Source of the DNA: Chloroflexota bacterium
GTDB taxonomy: Bacteria > Chloroflexota > Anaerolineae > Promineifilales > Promineifilaceae
Direction of reading: 5' to 3'
Assembly: GCA_024640485.1 (NCBI GenBank)
Contig: JAHEEY010000219.1
Location: 1 to 7,783 of the forward strand
Length of the DNA: 7,783 nucleotides
Shown here: positions 1 through 7,400 of the stretch, one piece after another
How positions within the stretch are numbered: position 1 is the stretch's first letter
Layout: each line of letters opens with the position of its first letter
Translations under genes and position numbers: made by a program
The notes under the pieces: generated by a model
Told to the model about the DNA's origin: nothing
Databases searched by the model: none
Seen by the model: the letters and a program-made list of their open reading frames with translations, nothing else

Positions 1-1
1 G

Positions 2-631
2 TGTGAAGAGGCCAGGGTGTACAATTTCGCCTCGGTCTGCGTGAATCCCACCCACGTCCGCTTTGTGGCCAACGCGCTGCGCGGCACCAGGGTCAAGACT
101 TGCGCGGTCATCGGATTCCCCCTGGGGGCAACGACCACGCACGACAAGATTTTGGAGGCCGAACAGGTAATCAAAGCTGGAGCCAATGAAGTCGACATGG
201 TGATCAACATCGGGGCGTTGAAGGGCAAAGCGTACAGCTTTGTTGAGCAGCAGATCGCTGCGGTGGTCCAGGCGGCCCACAACCATCAAGCGCTCTGCAA
301 AGTGATCATTGAGACTTCCTATCTGACCGAGGATGAAAAGGTGTTGGTGTGTGAGTTCGCGGCCCGCAGCCATGCCGATTTCGTCAAGACCTCAACCGGG
401 TTCAGCGGCGGCGGAGCGACCGAATCGGACGTGTTTCTGATGCGAACCGTCGTCGGCCCGAAAATCGGCGTAAAGGCTTCTGGGGGCATCCGCAGTTATT
501 CCGACGCGATTCGTATGATCAAGGCAGGCGCCAACAGGCTGGGCGCCAGCAGCGGCGAGAAAATTGTGGAGCAAGCGATGCATCCGGAAAAGGGTGAGGA
601 TGGCAGTTTTGGAGAGAGCCCGGATTACTAG
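2..631 (+). CDS. deoC: Deoxyribose-phosphate aldolase (DeoC), 5' end outside the window
   Basis: This is a class I aldolase that cleaves 2-deoxy-D-ribose 5-phosphate to glyceraldehyde 3-phosphate and acetaldehyde in cytosolic deoxynucleoside catabolism. The reading frame is open back to base 2 and begins [16 protein letters not shown], a typical internal DeoC stretch. The GTG at 17 is therefore not the true start, and roughly 25-35 N-terminal residues lie to the left. Family motifs appear in order: VIGFPLGA, the EVDMVIN segment with the catalytic Asp (GAC at 194-196), [18 protein letters not shown] with the Schiff-base Lys (AAG at 386-388), and GVKASGGIR with the second active-site Lys (AAG at 473-475). 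[11 protein letters not shown] forms the phosphate-binding end. All catalytic residues are present and the frame is intact to TAG at 629-631. The C-terminal tail after GASSG (about 20 residues) is acidic and not conserved. No terminator is visible just downstream. Confidence 0.96.
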   Translation, partial: CEEARVYNFASVCVNPTHVRFVANALRGTRVKTCAVIGFPLGATTTHDKILEAEQVIKAGANEVDMVINIGALKGKAYSFVEQQIAAVVQAAHNHQALCKVIIETSYLTEDEKVLVCEFAARSHADFVKTSTGFSGGGATESDVFLMRTVVGPKIGVKASGGIRSYSDAIRMIKAGANRLGASSGEKIVEQAMHPEKGEDGSFGESPDY

Positions 632-1093
632 GTTGGGACGAGAGGTCGGGAGTTCAAGCGTCCACGCACCCTTATTGTGAAGGCTGGTCTGCTTCAATGT
701 TGACCGGAATTTGCAGAATGATGGGGACACACCAATCCAGACAGAGTCGTAACTCGTCCGTTGATTCTTTTTGAAAAGCCAACTATTGAAATTGCCAGGC
801 ACTGCTTGGCATAATCATCTACCTGAACAAGGGAGTCGAGTCCCTTCGCGCCCACCTTTCCCCCTTTTTGATGCAAATCAGCCCAAAGCCAGAACTAGCT
901 CGCTAGAAGCAACGAGGGAAACTCACGTTCCGCTGCACGGTTCACTTCCGTTGGGATGTGGGTTCAAGCCGATCCGCTTCCCTTCTTCGCCCCACCTCAC
1001 TCGCATACAAGCAGGATGGCACCCGTTGACGAGACCTGCTCGAGCGCACTATGGGGCAAGACCTTCTAGCGGCTTGTGTCATATTTCCCAATG
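632..1093. other. Intergenic stretch without a convincing gene
   Basis: No gene is supported between the deoC stop and about 1093. The open frames here (for example on + from 771 and on - across 694-876) lack ribosome binding sites and have low-complexity, Pro/Arg/Ser-rich translations with no recognisable family. A few patches resemble pieces of RNA elements: a tRNA T-arm-like hairpin near 829-848 and a group II intron domain V-like patch near 914-943. Neither is complete. The stretch may hold decayed mobile DNA. Confidence 0.5.
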
Positions 1094-1253
1094 TTTACTT
1101 TGTTTTCGGGATCGCTTACACTATCCGACAGCAATCAAATAAATGGAATTTCGTGGTTTTGGTAACCAGTTGAGTTGGGCGCAGCCCACTCCGTGCCGGA
1201 ACAGCGCTGTGGCAAACACAGGAAGCCGCTGACAGCAAGTTAGCGGCTTTTTT
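1094..1253 (+). ncRNA. Candidate small structured RNA with its own promoter and terminator
   Basis: A promoter-like pair, TTTACT (1094-1099) and TACACT (1117-1122), is separated by exactly 17 bases. Each hexamer matches 4 of 6 consensus bases. Transcription from about 1129 would cross a GC-rich hairpin at 1172-1191 (TGGGC-GCA-GCCCA, extendable by GAG/CTC around one bulge). It would then cross the 10-base palindrome ACAGCGCTGT at 1201-1210 and end at a strong intrinsic terminator (1223-1253). The transcript would be about 125 nt. I find no coding frame of note in it and do not recognise a known riboswitch or sRNA family. It could equally be the leftover 3' end of a lost gene, or a leader of the downstream transposase remnant. 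The terminator is the solid part and the RNA is inference. Confidence 0.25.
1223..1253 (+). terminator. Rho-independent terminator
   Basis: A perfect 8-bp stem, AAGCCGCT (1223-1230) with AGCGGCTT (1242-1249), encloses an 11-base loop. It is followed at once by a run of six T (1248-1253), a classic intrinsic terminator for plus-strand transcription. No intact gene lies directly upstream, which is why a small RNA or a lost gene is suggested. It also insulates the acyl-CoA ligase from transcription coming from deoC. Confidence 0.8.
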
Positions 1254-1283
1254 GGTATCTGGTCGGATTAAAGGAAATCAACC

Positions 1284-1397
1284 ATGAAAACGATTCACTC
1301 CTGTGCCTGCAAGGATTTTCAGATTGTGCTGGAAGGACTGCGGGGCGAGGGGACGGTCGCTAAGCTGTGCCGGCCGGTACAAGGAGATTGCTGCTGA
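1284..1397 (+). mobile_element. IS3-type transposase OrfA remnant (N-terminal helix-turn-helix only)
   Basis: An ATG at 1284 follows AAAGGA with a spacing of 8 bases and opens a 37-codon frame ending at TGA 1395-1397. Its middle, FQIVLEGLRGEGTVAKLCR, resembles the start of the helix-turn-helix in IS3-family OrfA proteins, where FK/QVVLEALRGE is followed by a short turn and LCRR. After LCR the match stops abruptly. The normal continuation (GISxxxxYxWxxxFLEGGKR) is missing, and the frame that follows (about 1398-1476) has no recognisable transposase sequence. A deletion plus frame loss is the simplest reading. No OrfB (DDE integrase) is present and I could not identify terminal inverted repeats, so the element is inactive. 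The family call rests on a short match. Confidence 0.5.
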
Positions 1398-1559
1398 GCG
1401 AGAACGCATCAAGCAGAAATCGTGGAAAGCCGCCGGTCACGGCAACGGAAAGCTGCAGGAGAGGCATTCGGACTGAGAGGCGAGCAATCTCATGCTTCAG
1501 GCTGCCAGCCATCTCACAATATTTGTCGACATACAGACATACTATTCAATCTATACATT

Positions 1560-1565
1560 AAAGGA
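1560..1565 (+). promoter_or_regulatory. Ribosome binding site deciding the acyl-CoA ligase start
   Basis: AAAGGA lies 9 bases before the ATG at 1575. The frame stays open further upstream to 1422, but that extension reads through arginine- and serine-rich, non-family sequence. The MEVPLSPLEFARRA start is where AMP-forming ligases of this type normally begin, so 1575 is preferred. Confidence 0.7.
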
Positions 1566-1574
1566 TTTGTGAAA

Positions 1575-3146
1575 ATGGAAGTACCTTTGTCACCACTGGA
1601 GTTTGCGCGACGAGCCCGCAGATTGTACGCCGACCGTGAGGCGGTTGTAGATGGAGAACTGCGATTAACCTATGGGCAATTCTTCGATCGTTGTGATCGA
1701 TGGTCCTCAGCATTGCAAGAGCTCGGCATTAGGCCGGGCGACCGAGTAGCCTATATCGCGCCCAACACCCATGCTCAGCTTGAATCATTCTATGCGGTGC
1801 CACAGATTGGAGCGATTGTCGTGCCGATCAACTATCGGCTCATTGCGGCAGACTTTGCCTACATTATCAACCACAGTGGCGCGCGGATTGTTTGCGCCCA
1901 CAGCGATTATCTTGAAATTGTCGACAGCGTCCGCGCCGAATTGCCGCACGTCGAACAATTCGTGGCTCTGGAAGGGGCCAGAGAAGGTTGGCTTGATTAT
2001 GAAGCGGCCCTAAACGCTGCTTCGACCAACTTTACGCGTCCGGCAATTGATGAACGGGACCTCATTTCTATCAATTACACCAGCGGCACGACAGCACGTC
2101 CTAAAGGGGTGATGATTACCCATCGCAATGCTTACTTGAACGCAGTGGGAACGCTTGCACATCATTCTTTAACACCCAAGGACCGCTATCTCTGGACGCT
2201 GCCGATGTTTCACGCCAATGGGTGGACTTTTGTTTGGATTATCACGGCACGGGGTGCAGCCCATATTTGTTTACGCAAAGTTGAGCCGCGCACTATCTTT
2301 GAACAGATTGAGAGTGAGCGTATCAGCATGTTTTGCGCTGCCCCAACGGTACTCATTGGCGTTGCCAATGCGCCTGACGAGCTGCGCCAAAATGTGCGCC
2401 AGGGCGTGCGCCTGCTCACAGCCGGCGCCCCGCCGGCGGCGGCCACCATCGAGCGTGTCGAGGGTGAGCTGGGATGGGAGCTGACCCAAGTTTATGGGTT
2501 AACAGAGACATCGCCATTTATCACCATTTGCGAAGAGCGCCCGGAACATCTCCAATTCTCGCCCCAAGAACGCGCGGTTATCAAGGCGCGACAAGGCGTT
2601 GAACTTATCACGTCCGGTGAACTCATCGTTATGGACACCAATGGTAATGAAGTGCCCCATGATGGCAAGACGATTGGCGAAATTACGGTACGCGGAAATG
2701 CGGTCATGAAAGGCTATTACAACGACCCTGAAGCCACGGCCGCTGCAATACGCGACGGTTGGTTCCATTCGGGCGATGCGGCTGTGGTGCATGATGATGG
2801 CTATATTGAAATTCGTGACCGCTTCAAAGATGTTATCATTAGCGGCGGTGAGAACATCTCCTCAGTGGAAGTTGAAGGTGTGCTGTTGCGTCACCCGGCT
2901 GTGCAGGAAGCGGCAGTCGTGGGTATGCCTCATAGGAAGTGGGGCGAATCGCCCCATGCTTTTGTGGTATTGCGCCCAGGTACAACGGCCGCTGAGGACG
3001 AGATGAAACAGTTTGTGCGCGATCGTATGGCGCATTTCAAGATACCGCAATGGGTAACATTTGTGGATGACCTGCCTAAAACGGCGACGGGAAAAGTTCA
3101 AAAGTATGTTTTACGAGGCAGAGACACATCGATCGCCAAGCAGTAA
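1575..3146 (+). CDS. AMP-forming acyl-CoA ligase (ANL superfamily, fatty-acid/short-acid CoA ligase type)
   Basis: This cytosolic enzyme activates a carboxylic acid with ATP to an acyl-adenylate and then transfers the acyl group to CoA. It has 523 residues, the usual length. The P-loop YTSGTTARPKG is at residues 168-178. LPMFHANGW (209-217) resembles the LPMFHCNGW signature of medium-chain and DmdB/AlkK-like ligases. YGLTET is at 307-312, and D401 in WFHSGD should bind the ATP ribose. The hinge and A8 region GYIEIRDRFKDVIISGGENIS follows. K507 in TATGKVQK is the catalytic lysine of the C-terminal lid. All core motifs are present, so the enzyme should be active. The P-loop has Ala at the usual Gly of TSGTTG, possibly a subfamily feature. 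Substrate chain length cannot be read from sequence; a medium-chain, branched or methylthio-propionate-like acid is possible. It appears to be transcribed alone, as the terminator at 1223-1253 separates it from deoC. No clear terminator follows its TAA. Confidence 0.95.
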   Translation: MEVPLSPLEFARRARRLYADREAVVDGELRLTYGQFFDRCDRWSSALQELGIRPGDRVAYIAPNTHAQLESFYAVPQIGAIVVPINYRLIAADFAYIINHSGARIVCAHSDYLEIVDSVRAELPHVEQFVALEGAREGWLDYEAALNAASTNFTRPAIDERDLISINYTSGTTARPKGVMITHRNAYLNAVGTLAHHSLTPKDRYLWTLPMFHANGWTFVWIITARGAAHICLRKVEPRTIFEQIESERISMFCAAPTVLIGVANAPDELRQNVRQGVRLLTAGAPPAAATIERVEGELGWELTQVYGLTETSPFITICEERPEHLQFSPQERAVIKARQGVELITSGELIVMDTNGNEVPHDGKTIGEITVRGNAVMKGYYNDPEATAAAIRDGWFHSGDAAVVHDDGYIEIRDRFKDVIISGGENISSVEVEGVLLRHPAVQEAAVVGMPHRKWGESPHAFVVLRPGTTAAEDEMKQFVRDRMAHFKIPQWVTFVDDLPKTATGKVQKYVLRGRDTSIAKQ

Positions 3147-3174
3147 CCGCCGCACAGGGGATGAATACGACTGA

Positions 3175-3549
3175 GTGCTAGGGTTGATCTGGGCGATATG
3201 GCATTACCCGGTGACTATTCTCTATACTCTGCCTGCCTTTCAGAATGTCACCGCACCGCAAATGATTACTATGAGAATCTTGGCGTTGGCAGGTCAGACC
3301 ATGACTCTGATAGGGATGACGTTTATCTACGTTTGGTTGTGCAACCAAACTCGAAGCGTTTTCCTGCTAATCGGATTCCATGCCCTGGGCAACTTGTTCA
3401 GCTCTTTGATCAGATCCAGCCGAAAGGCAGGGACTGATTCACCCCCATCAGCACCAAAATCGAGGGCTGGCGTCCGCACGAATCCTCTGAGAACACACAT
3501 TGCAAAGGCAACGGCTTTCTTCACGCCCACTCTTCCACTTTTGGATTAA
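3175..3549 (+). pseudogene. CPBP (CAAX-type) intramembrane protease, C-terminal remnant
   Basis: The frame opens with a GTG that directly follows an in-frame TGA (3172-3174) and has no good ribosome binding site. Residues 2-12, LGLIWAIWHYP, match motif 2 of CPBP membrane proteases, whose His is a metal or active-site residue. Residues 50-77 (FIYVWLCNQTRSVFLLIG, then FHALGNLFSS) match motif 3, with its conserved His and Asn. The residues between them are hydrophobic and fit two membrane segments. Motif 1, the catalytic EExxxR pair, and the preceding membrane helices are absent. Only about 28 bases separate the fragment from the ligase stop, so they are deleted and not merely out of frame. After residue 80 (about 3414) the sequence is Pro/Ser/Thr-rich and no longer family-like. 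Such proteases are about 200-300 residues when intact, so this one cannot be functional. Confidence 0.65.
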
Positions 3550-3586
3550 TTTGGAATCAAGGCTGTAGATTTCTAGCGGAGGCGGT

Positions 3587-4039
3587 TTATTGTGGGATGT
3601 CCTGTTGGGCCATCATCCTGAAGGCAGTCTGCGCTTGGGCCATATATTTCGCCGCCTCGTCGTGCTTGCCCATCACAGCGGACAGCTCACTTAGGTTATG
3701 GAGCGTGCGTCCGATTTGCCAATGTGTTTCGAGTCGTTGGAACAACTGCCAGCTCTCTTTTAGCCGATCTTCAGCCAGGGCGAAATCGTGATCCAGCCAA
3801 TCAAGGATGGCCAGAGCACGAAGGGCAATTGCATGGTAAAGGTGATGATCCAAGGAAATCGAAATCTCGTCTGAACGTAAGGCGTATGCGGACAGAAGCT
3901 CCTTGTCTTTATGAATAGCTCCAATGTCGGCCAGCAGGACATATACCTCATGATCACCAACTGGTTTCCAACCGATGGAAGGTTTCTCGCTTGCGGCCTT
4001 GAGATGTTCTCTCACCTGGGCGAACTCGCCCCGACCCAT
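3587..4039 (-). CDS. C-terminal TPR fragment of the interrupted BTAD/AAA regulator
   Basis: This 150-codon frame (ATG at 4037-4039, TAA at 3587-3589) is in exactly the same reading frame as the regulator upstream, separated from its TGA by only five sense codons (LSYPL). Its sequence is helical and TPR-like. Examples are HALYH-type helices around HHLYHAIALRALAILDWL, and RTLHNLSELSAVMGKHDEAAKYMAQAQ near the end, the usual last repeat of such regulators. There is no convincing ribosome binding site before 4039, so separate translation is unlikely except by restart coupled to the TGA. I read it as the true C-terminus of the regulator, cut off by one nonsense codon. Alternatives are a sequencing error at 4055-4057, or readthrough of TGA. 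The fragment alone has no DNA-binding or ATPase domain. Confidence 0.75.
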   Translation of the reverse strand: MGRGEFAQVREHLKAASEKPSIGWKPVGDHEVYVLLADIGAIHKDKELLSAYALRSDEISISLDHHLYHAIALRALAILDWLDHDFALAEDRLKESWQLFQRLETHWQIGRTLHNLSELSAVMGKHDEAAKYMAQAQTAFRMMAQQDIPQ

Positions 4040-4054
4040 CAGGGGGTAGCTCAG

Positions 4055-7000
4055 TCAGAAATGCTGATTACGTACCCATCGCTCAGGCGGGCCGGTAACT
4101 GAGACCATTATCCGGTAGGCTTCGTCTGTTAACGTTTCGGCCGCCTGGGACTCGCCGCGAAGAAAAAGCACGTTTGCCTGTAACGCATAAAAAAAGCAAG
4201 TGAGTACGCCCATGCGCTTCACCGTGAATTCGGCTTCCAACCGGTGGACTTTCGAATTGATGGCCCACATGTCATCCCAACGGTCCAGGCGAAATAGACA
4301 GGTTCCCTGACTGACCAGCGCATCCGCCTGGACCGAAATATCTCTGATCTGGCGGCCTAGGTTTTCGGCCTGGGTCAGGTATCCCAGCGCCTGGATATAT
4401 TCGCCTACGTCATAGTGGGCCATGCCGGTCAGGAGCAATATGTTCGCCAGTTCTTTCAGGTCATTGAACTGTGACTCATGGCTGAGGGTTAATCGGAGCA
4501 GGCACACCTCAACCCGTTCGCGCATCTGGCCTTGTGCGCCGTGCACATTGGCCAGCGCTTCCAGAGCGCGAGAGAGTTCCAACGGACTACCGAGCACCTC
4601 AGCCATCTCAACAGCCGATCTGGCATACTGTTCGGCAGTATCCCAATCTACGTTTGGACGCATATACCAGGCATTCCGCGACAACGCCGCCAGAAGCCGC
4701 ACCGTTTCGAGATTTTCCGCTTCCCCCTTAACGAGCAGTAGACCTGATTCCAGACAGGCTCGAGCAACCACAGACAGGCGCTGGCCATCAGCAAACTGGT
4801 TAATACTGTTTACGGTCTCGCCTATCTTGCGATTCAACCGAACAGCAGTCCAACGGTCTTTTTGCGGAAGAGCGTGCCAGACAATAAGGGCTTCTTGATA
4901 GACTGTGACCGCCTCTACGTTCTTTCCCATCAGGCGATAAACATCGGCCAGATCCTCCAGAACAGAGAGATGGAGGCCGGGCATACGAATCCCGACCAGC
5001 AGGTCCAAAACGCCGCGCAGCTGCTGTAGAGCGCTTTCGAATGCGTAAACACTCATGGCGTGCTTAGCAGCATCTTGGGCATATTGAATAGCCTTTAGCT
5101 GGTTGCCAGCGGCTGCATAATGGGAAGCCAGCCCATGGAGATCCGCGGGATCGTTGGCCTCCAGGTAACTGGCTATCCGTTGATGCTCACGCCGGCGGCG
5201 AAGCCCGCTGACTCTCTCGCGCAAGGTAAATGGAATCAATTGATGGCTAAAGGAAAGCATCACTTTGCCGGCGGCGGCGGTTTCAAGGATCAGGTGAGCG
5301 TGGATTGCCTCTTCAAGCAAACCGATCAGGGTTTCCGGCAGCAGGCCAGTGAGCTCACGAAGGGCGTCAACATCAAATTGGCGGCCGAGAAAGGCCGCTT
5401 GCTGTAATACTTGCCGACAGGGCGAGGAAAGGCGTTTGACGCGAGAGAGAATGAGTTCACGGATTGTCGCTGGAACAAAGACGGCCGTCTCACCAAGCCA
5501 TCCGCGTGGCGGTCCAATCTCATAAACCCACCCTTCCTCAGAGAGATAGCGGCAAAACTCCTCGATGTAATAGGGATTGCCTTCGCTTTGCTCGTAAATC
5601 ATGCCGGCGATGCCAGAAACTGGCCCATATTCCTCGTTATTTACTTCGTTGACCAGCATATCAACTACAAAATTCTGCGTCTGCTGCCGGTTAATGCCTG
5701 ACAGCTGGATATGAGTCGGCGGGTGCTGCAGGCTGACGCCGGATGCGATTTCCTGGAGAACGGCGCTCGTCGCCAGATCTGTTTCTGTATCGCGGAATGT
5801 AATGGCGACGAGCAGCGGCAGCTTGGCAGCGCCTGCGCGCCGGACAAGGTATTGCAGAAGCTGCAAGCTGTCCACATCAGCCCAGTGCATATCTTCAAAC
5901 ATGAGCAGCAATGCTCTTTGCTGGGCATGGATCAGTCGTTCGCAAAACAAGAAGAAGCTGTCAAAAATGCGCTGCTGTTCGTATATGGGCCCTAGCCTGG
6001 GATTACTCGGTGCTGCCGGGAGCACTTCGCGGACATGCGGGGAGATCAGGCTCAGATCCGCCAGCACATAGGCGGGCAAATGCGAGGCGATATCTTCCAA
6101 CTCGGGATGGCGCAGGCACTCCGCGATAATTTGGGCGACAGGGGCATAGGGTGGTCCGCCATTGGGGTGGCTCTCGCCCAGCAAAATGGTGGCTGCGGAT
6201 TGGCTTAGTTGGTCTAGAAATTCACGAGCCAGATGGGACTTGCCAATGCCCGGTTCTCCACTGACGAGCAGCATCGCTGCACCAGAGTGCTGGACCTGCC
6301 GCCAGAGCGCATGCGCCTGGCCCAATTCTCGTTCGCGCCCAAAGGTTCTTTGGTGCATGGCGCGAGCTCGCTGGGGGACACCCTTTGACTGCGGAGCGGG
6401 TTTATGGAGCTCAACTGCTTTGCTGCTTGCCACCCCGAGGGCAACTGCTTCAGGATAAGCAGCCAGCGATCTCTTTTCATCAAGGTCCTGTGATGGCCTG
6501 TGGGGGGACTCCCGGCGACCGGCAATGGATTCATAGAGCTGCGTGATTTGCTCTTCTGGGGGCACGCCCAGCTCGCTCTCAAGTATTTTGCGGACCATCT
6601 GGTACTGCTGTAGGGCGCTGTTGGTGCGTCCCAGGGCAATGTACAGGCGCATGAGAAGCTCATGCGCTTTCTCTTCGAGGGGATCGAGTTGAATCCAGCG
6701 CTTGCCAAATTGGACAGCCGTTTCATACTCTCCCCTCTGCTGGTGGCATTCAATGAGCTGCCGCAGTGTCCCGGCCAGTTCCTGGCGAAGCGCTTCACCT
6801 TGATTCATCTGCCAGTCGTCAAATTCAGCCGAATCCTTTAACGAAAAGCCCTCCATGAATTCACCCTGAAATAACTCAACCGCGCGGACTAGCCATTGGA
6901 GAGCTTGATCCGGGCAATCAGGTGTGCTGTCCTGCACAAGGGAAGCCGCGTCCGCTACCAGCTTGCGGAATTCATGGACATCAAACCAGAAGCGATCTGT

Positions 7001-7318
7001 GCTGTCGTCGCGAAGAGCAATGGTGTTGCGATCCGTTTTCCACCAGTCGCCTGGCAGAGCACTTCTCAAGGAGGATAATACCCGGCGCAGAGCTGCGCGC
7101 CCGCGGACCTGGTCAAGATCGGGCCATAACAGACTGGCAAGTTTGTCACGGTGCTGGGTCCTGCCGGTCATGCAGAGGTAGGCCAGCAGAGCGATAGCTT
7201 TGTGCCGGTCAATTGGTGCAGGCAACCCGTTGCAGAGGATCTGTGGAGGACCCAACAGACAAAAACGATCCTTGTTTGACGTTGCAGAGTTAACCAGCCC
7301 AGTTGAATCCGTTATCAA
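4055..7318 (-). CDS. Large SARP/MalT-like transcriptional activator: winged helix, BTAD, AAA ATPase, TPR; ends early at an in-frame TGA
   Basis: This is a cytosolic signal-integrating activator. Numbered from the TTG at 7318, residues 15-103 (RFCLLGPPQIL through HRDKLASLLWPD and RAALRRVLSSLR) form the OmpR-type winged helix of AfsR/SARP proteins. Residues 110-266 are the BTAD domain, ending in ALQQYQMVRKILESELGVPPEEQ. A variable linker leads to an AAA_16/STAND ATPase (about 325-513) with Walker A GEPGIGKS (354-361) and Walker B LLLMFEDMHWAD (about 470-480). TPR-like helices fill roughly 713-1087. By family knowledge, ATP and an unknown ligand or protein partner on the TPRs switch DNA binding. 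The frame stops at TGA 4055-4057 inside a TPR helix and resumes directly after it (see the 3587-4039 entry). The uninterrupted protein would have about 1,243 residues. The frame is open up to an ATG at 7474, but that start has no ribosome binding site and lies beside a hairpin. The TTG has GAAAGG six bases upstream and a promoter at a fitting distance. Confidence 0.88.
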   Translation of the reverse strand: MITDSTGLVNSATSNKDRFCLLGPPQILCNGLPAPIDRHKAIALLAYLCMTGRTQHRDKLASLLWPDLDQVRGRAALRRVLSSLRSALPGDWWKTDRNTIALRDDSTDRFWFDVHEFRKLVADAASLVQDSTPDCPDQALQWLVRAVELFQGEFMEGFSLKDSAEFDDWQMNQGEALRQELAGTLRQLIECHQQRGEYETAVQFGKRWIQLDPLEEKAHELLMRLYIALGRTNSALQQYQMVRKILESELGVPPEEQITQLYESIAGRRESPHRPSQDLDEKRSLAAYPEAVALGVASSKAVELHKPAPQSKGVPQRARAMHQRTFGRERELGQAHALWRQVQHSGAAMLLVSGEPGIGKSHLAREFLDQLSQSAATILLGESHPNGGPPYAPVAQIIAECLRHPELEDIASHLPAYVLADLSLISPHVREVLPAAPSNPRLGPIYEQQRIFDSFFLFCERLIHAQQRALLLMFEDMHWADVDSLQLLQYLVRRAGAAKLPLLVAITFRDTETDLATSAVLQEIASGVSLQHPPTHIQLSGINRQQTQNFVVDMLVNEVNNEEYGPVSGIAGMIYEQSEGNPYYIEEFCRYLSEEGWVYEIGPPRGWLGETAVFVPATIRELILSRVKRLSSPCRQVLQQAAFLGRQFDVDALRELTGLLPETLIGLLEEAIHAHLILETAAAGKVMLSFSHQLIPFTLRERVSGLRRRREHQRIASYLEANDPADLHGLASHYAAAGNQLKAIQYAQDAAKHAMSVYAFESALQQLRGVLDLLVGIRMPGLHLSVLEDLADVYRLMGKNVEAVTVYQEALIVWHALPQKDRWTAVRLNRKIGETVNSINQFADGQRLSVVARACLESGLLLVKGEAENLETVRLLAALSRNAWYMRPNVDWDTAEQYARSAVEMAEVLGSPLELSRALEALANVHGAQGQMRERVEVCLLRLTLSHESQFNDLKELANILLLTGMAHYDVGEYIQALGYLTQAENLGRQIRDISVQADALVSQGTCLFRLDRWDDMWAINSKVHRLEAEFTVKRMGVLTCFFYALQANVLFLRGESQAAETLTDEAYRIMVSVTGPPERWVRNQHF

Positions 7319-7324
7319 CGTATA

Positions 7325-7330
7325 CCTTTC
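7325..7330 (-). promoter_or_regulatory. Ribosome binding site supporting a TTG start at 7318
   Basis: On the minus strand GAAAGG (7330 to 7325) precedes the TTG at 7318-7316 by six bases. The other candidates, ATG at 7474 and ATG at 7381, have no purine-rich site. Starting at the TTG leaves only about 14 residues before the winged-helix domain, the usual layout in this family. Confidence 0.5.
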
Positions 7331-7371
7331 GCTGTCAAGGGTTGCCCATAGCGGAAGAATGGATGCGATAC

Positions 7372-7400
7372 ATTGTAGCATATCAAAAGAGTGATATGAA
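7372..7400 (-). promoter_or_regulatory. Candidate sigma-70 promoter of the regulator
   Basis: On the minus strand, TTCATA (7400-7395, 4 of 6 matches to TTGACA) is followed after 17 bases by TACAAT (7377-7372, 5 of 6 matches to TATAAT). Transcription would begin near 7365, giving a leader of about 47 bases before the TTG at 7318. The ATG at 7381 overlaps this promoter and the ATG at 7474 lies upstream of it, so neither would be in the transcript. Confidence 0.45.

Noticed and set aside
700..730. The stretch GTTGACCGGAATTTGC, reminiscent of terminal repeats of IS21-like elements.
   Set aside because: There is only one copy, with no second terminal repeat and no IstA or IstB coding fragments in the window.
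392..802. A minus-strand open frame of 136 codons overlapping the end of deoC.
   Set aside because: It mostly lies antisense to a clear deoC coding frame and has no recognisable domain, so it is a shadow frame.
829..857. A tRNA 3'-end look-alike: hairpin AAGGGAGTCGAGTCCCTT followed by CGCGCCCACC and pyrimidine tracts.
   Set aside because: The T-loop would be one base short, and no matching 5' acceptor strand (GGGCGCG), D-arm or anticodon arm is found upstream, so no tRNA gene can be supported.
771..1142. A plus-strand open frame of 123 codons in the gap after deoC.
   Set aside because: It starts with TTG without a ribosome binding site, its composition is Pro/Arg/Ser/His-rich and irregular, no family is recognisable, and its end overlaps the candidate promoter of the small RNA.
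1422..1574. An N-terminal extension of the acyl-CoA ligase by 51 codons.
   Set aside because: The extension is not family-like and overlaps the region after the transposase remnant. The ATG at 1575 has a proper ribosome binding site and gives the normal family length.
6214..6798. A minus-strand open frame of 194 codons within the regulator.
   Set aside because: It lies in a different frame inside the BTAD/AAA coding sequence, whose own frame has strong domain matches, so it is a shadow.
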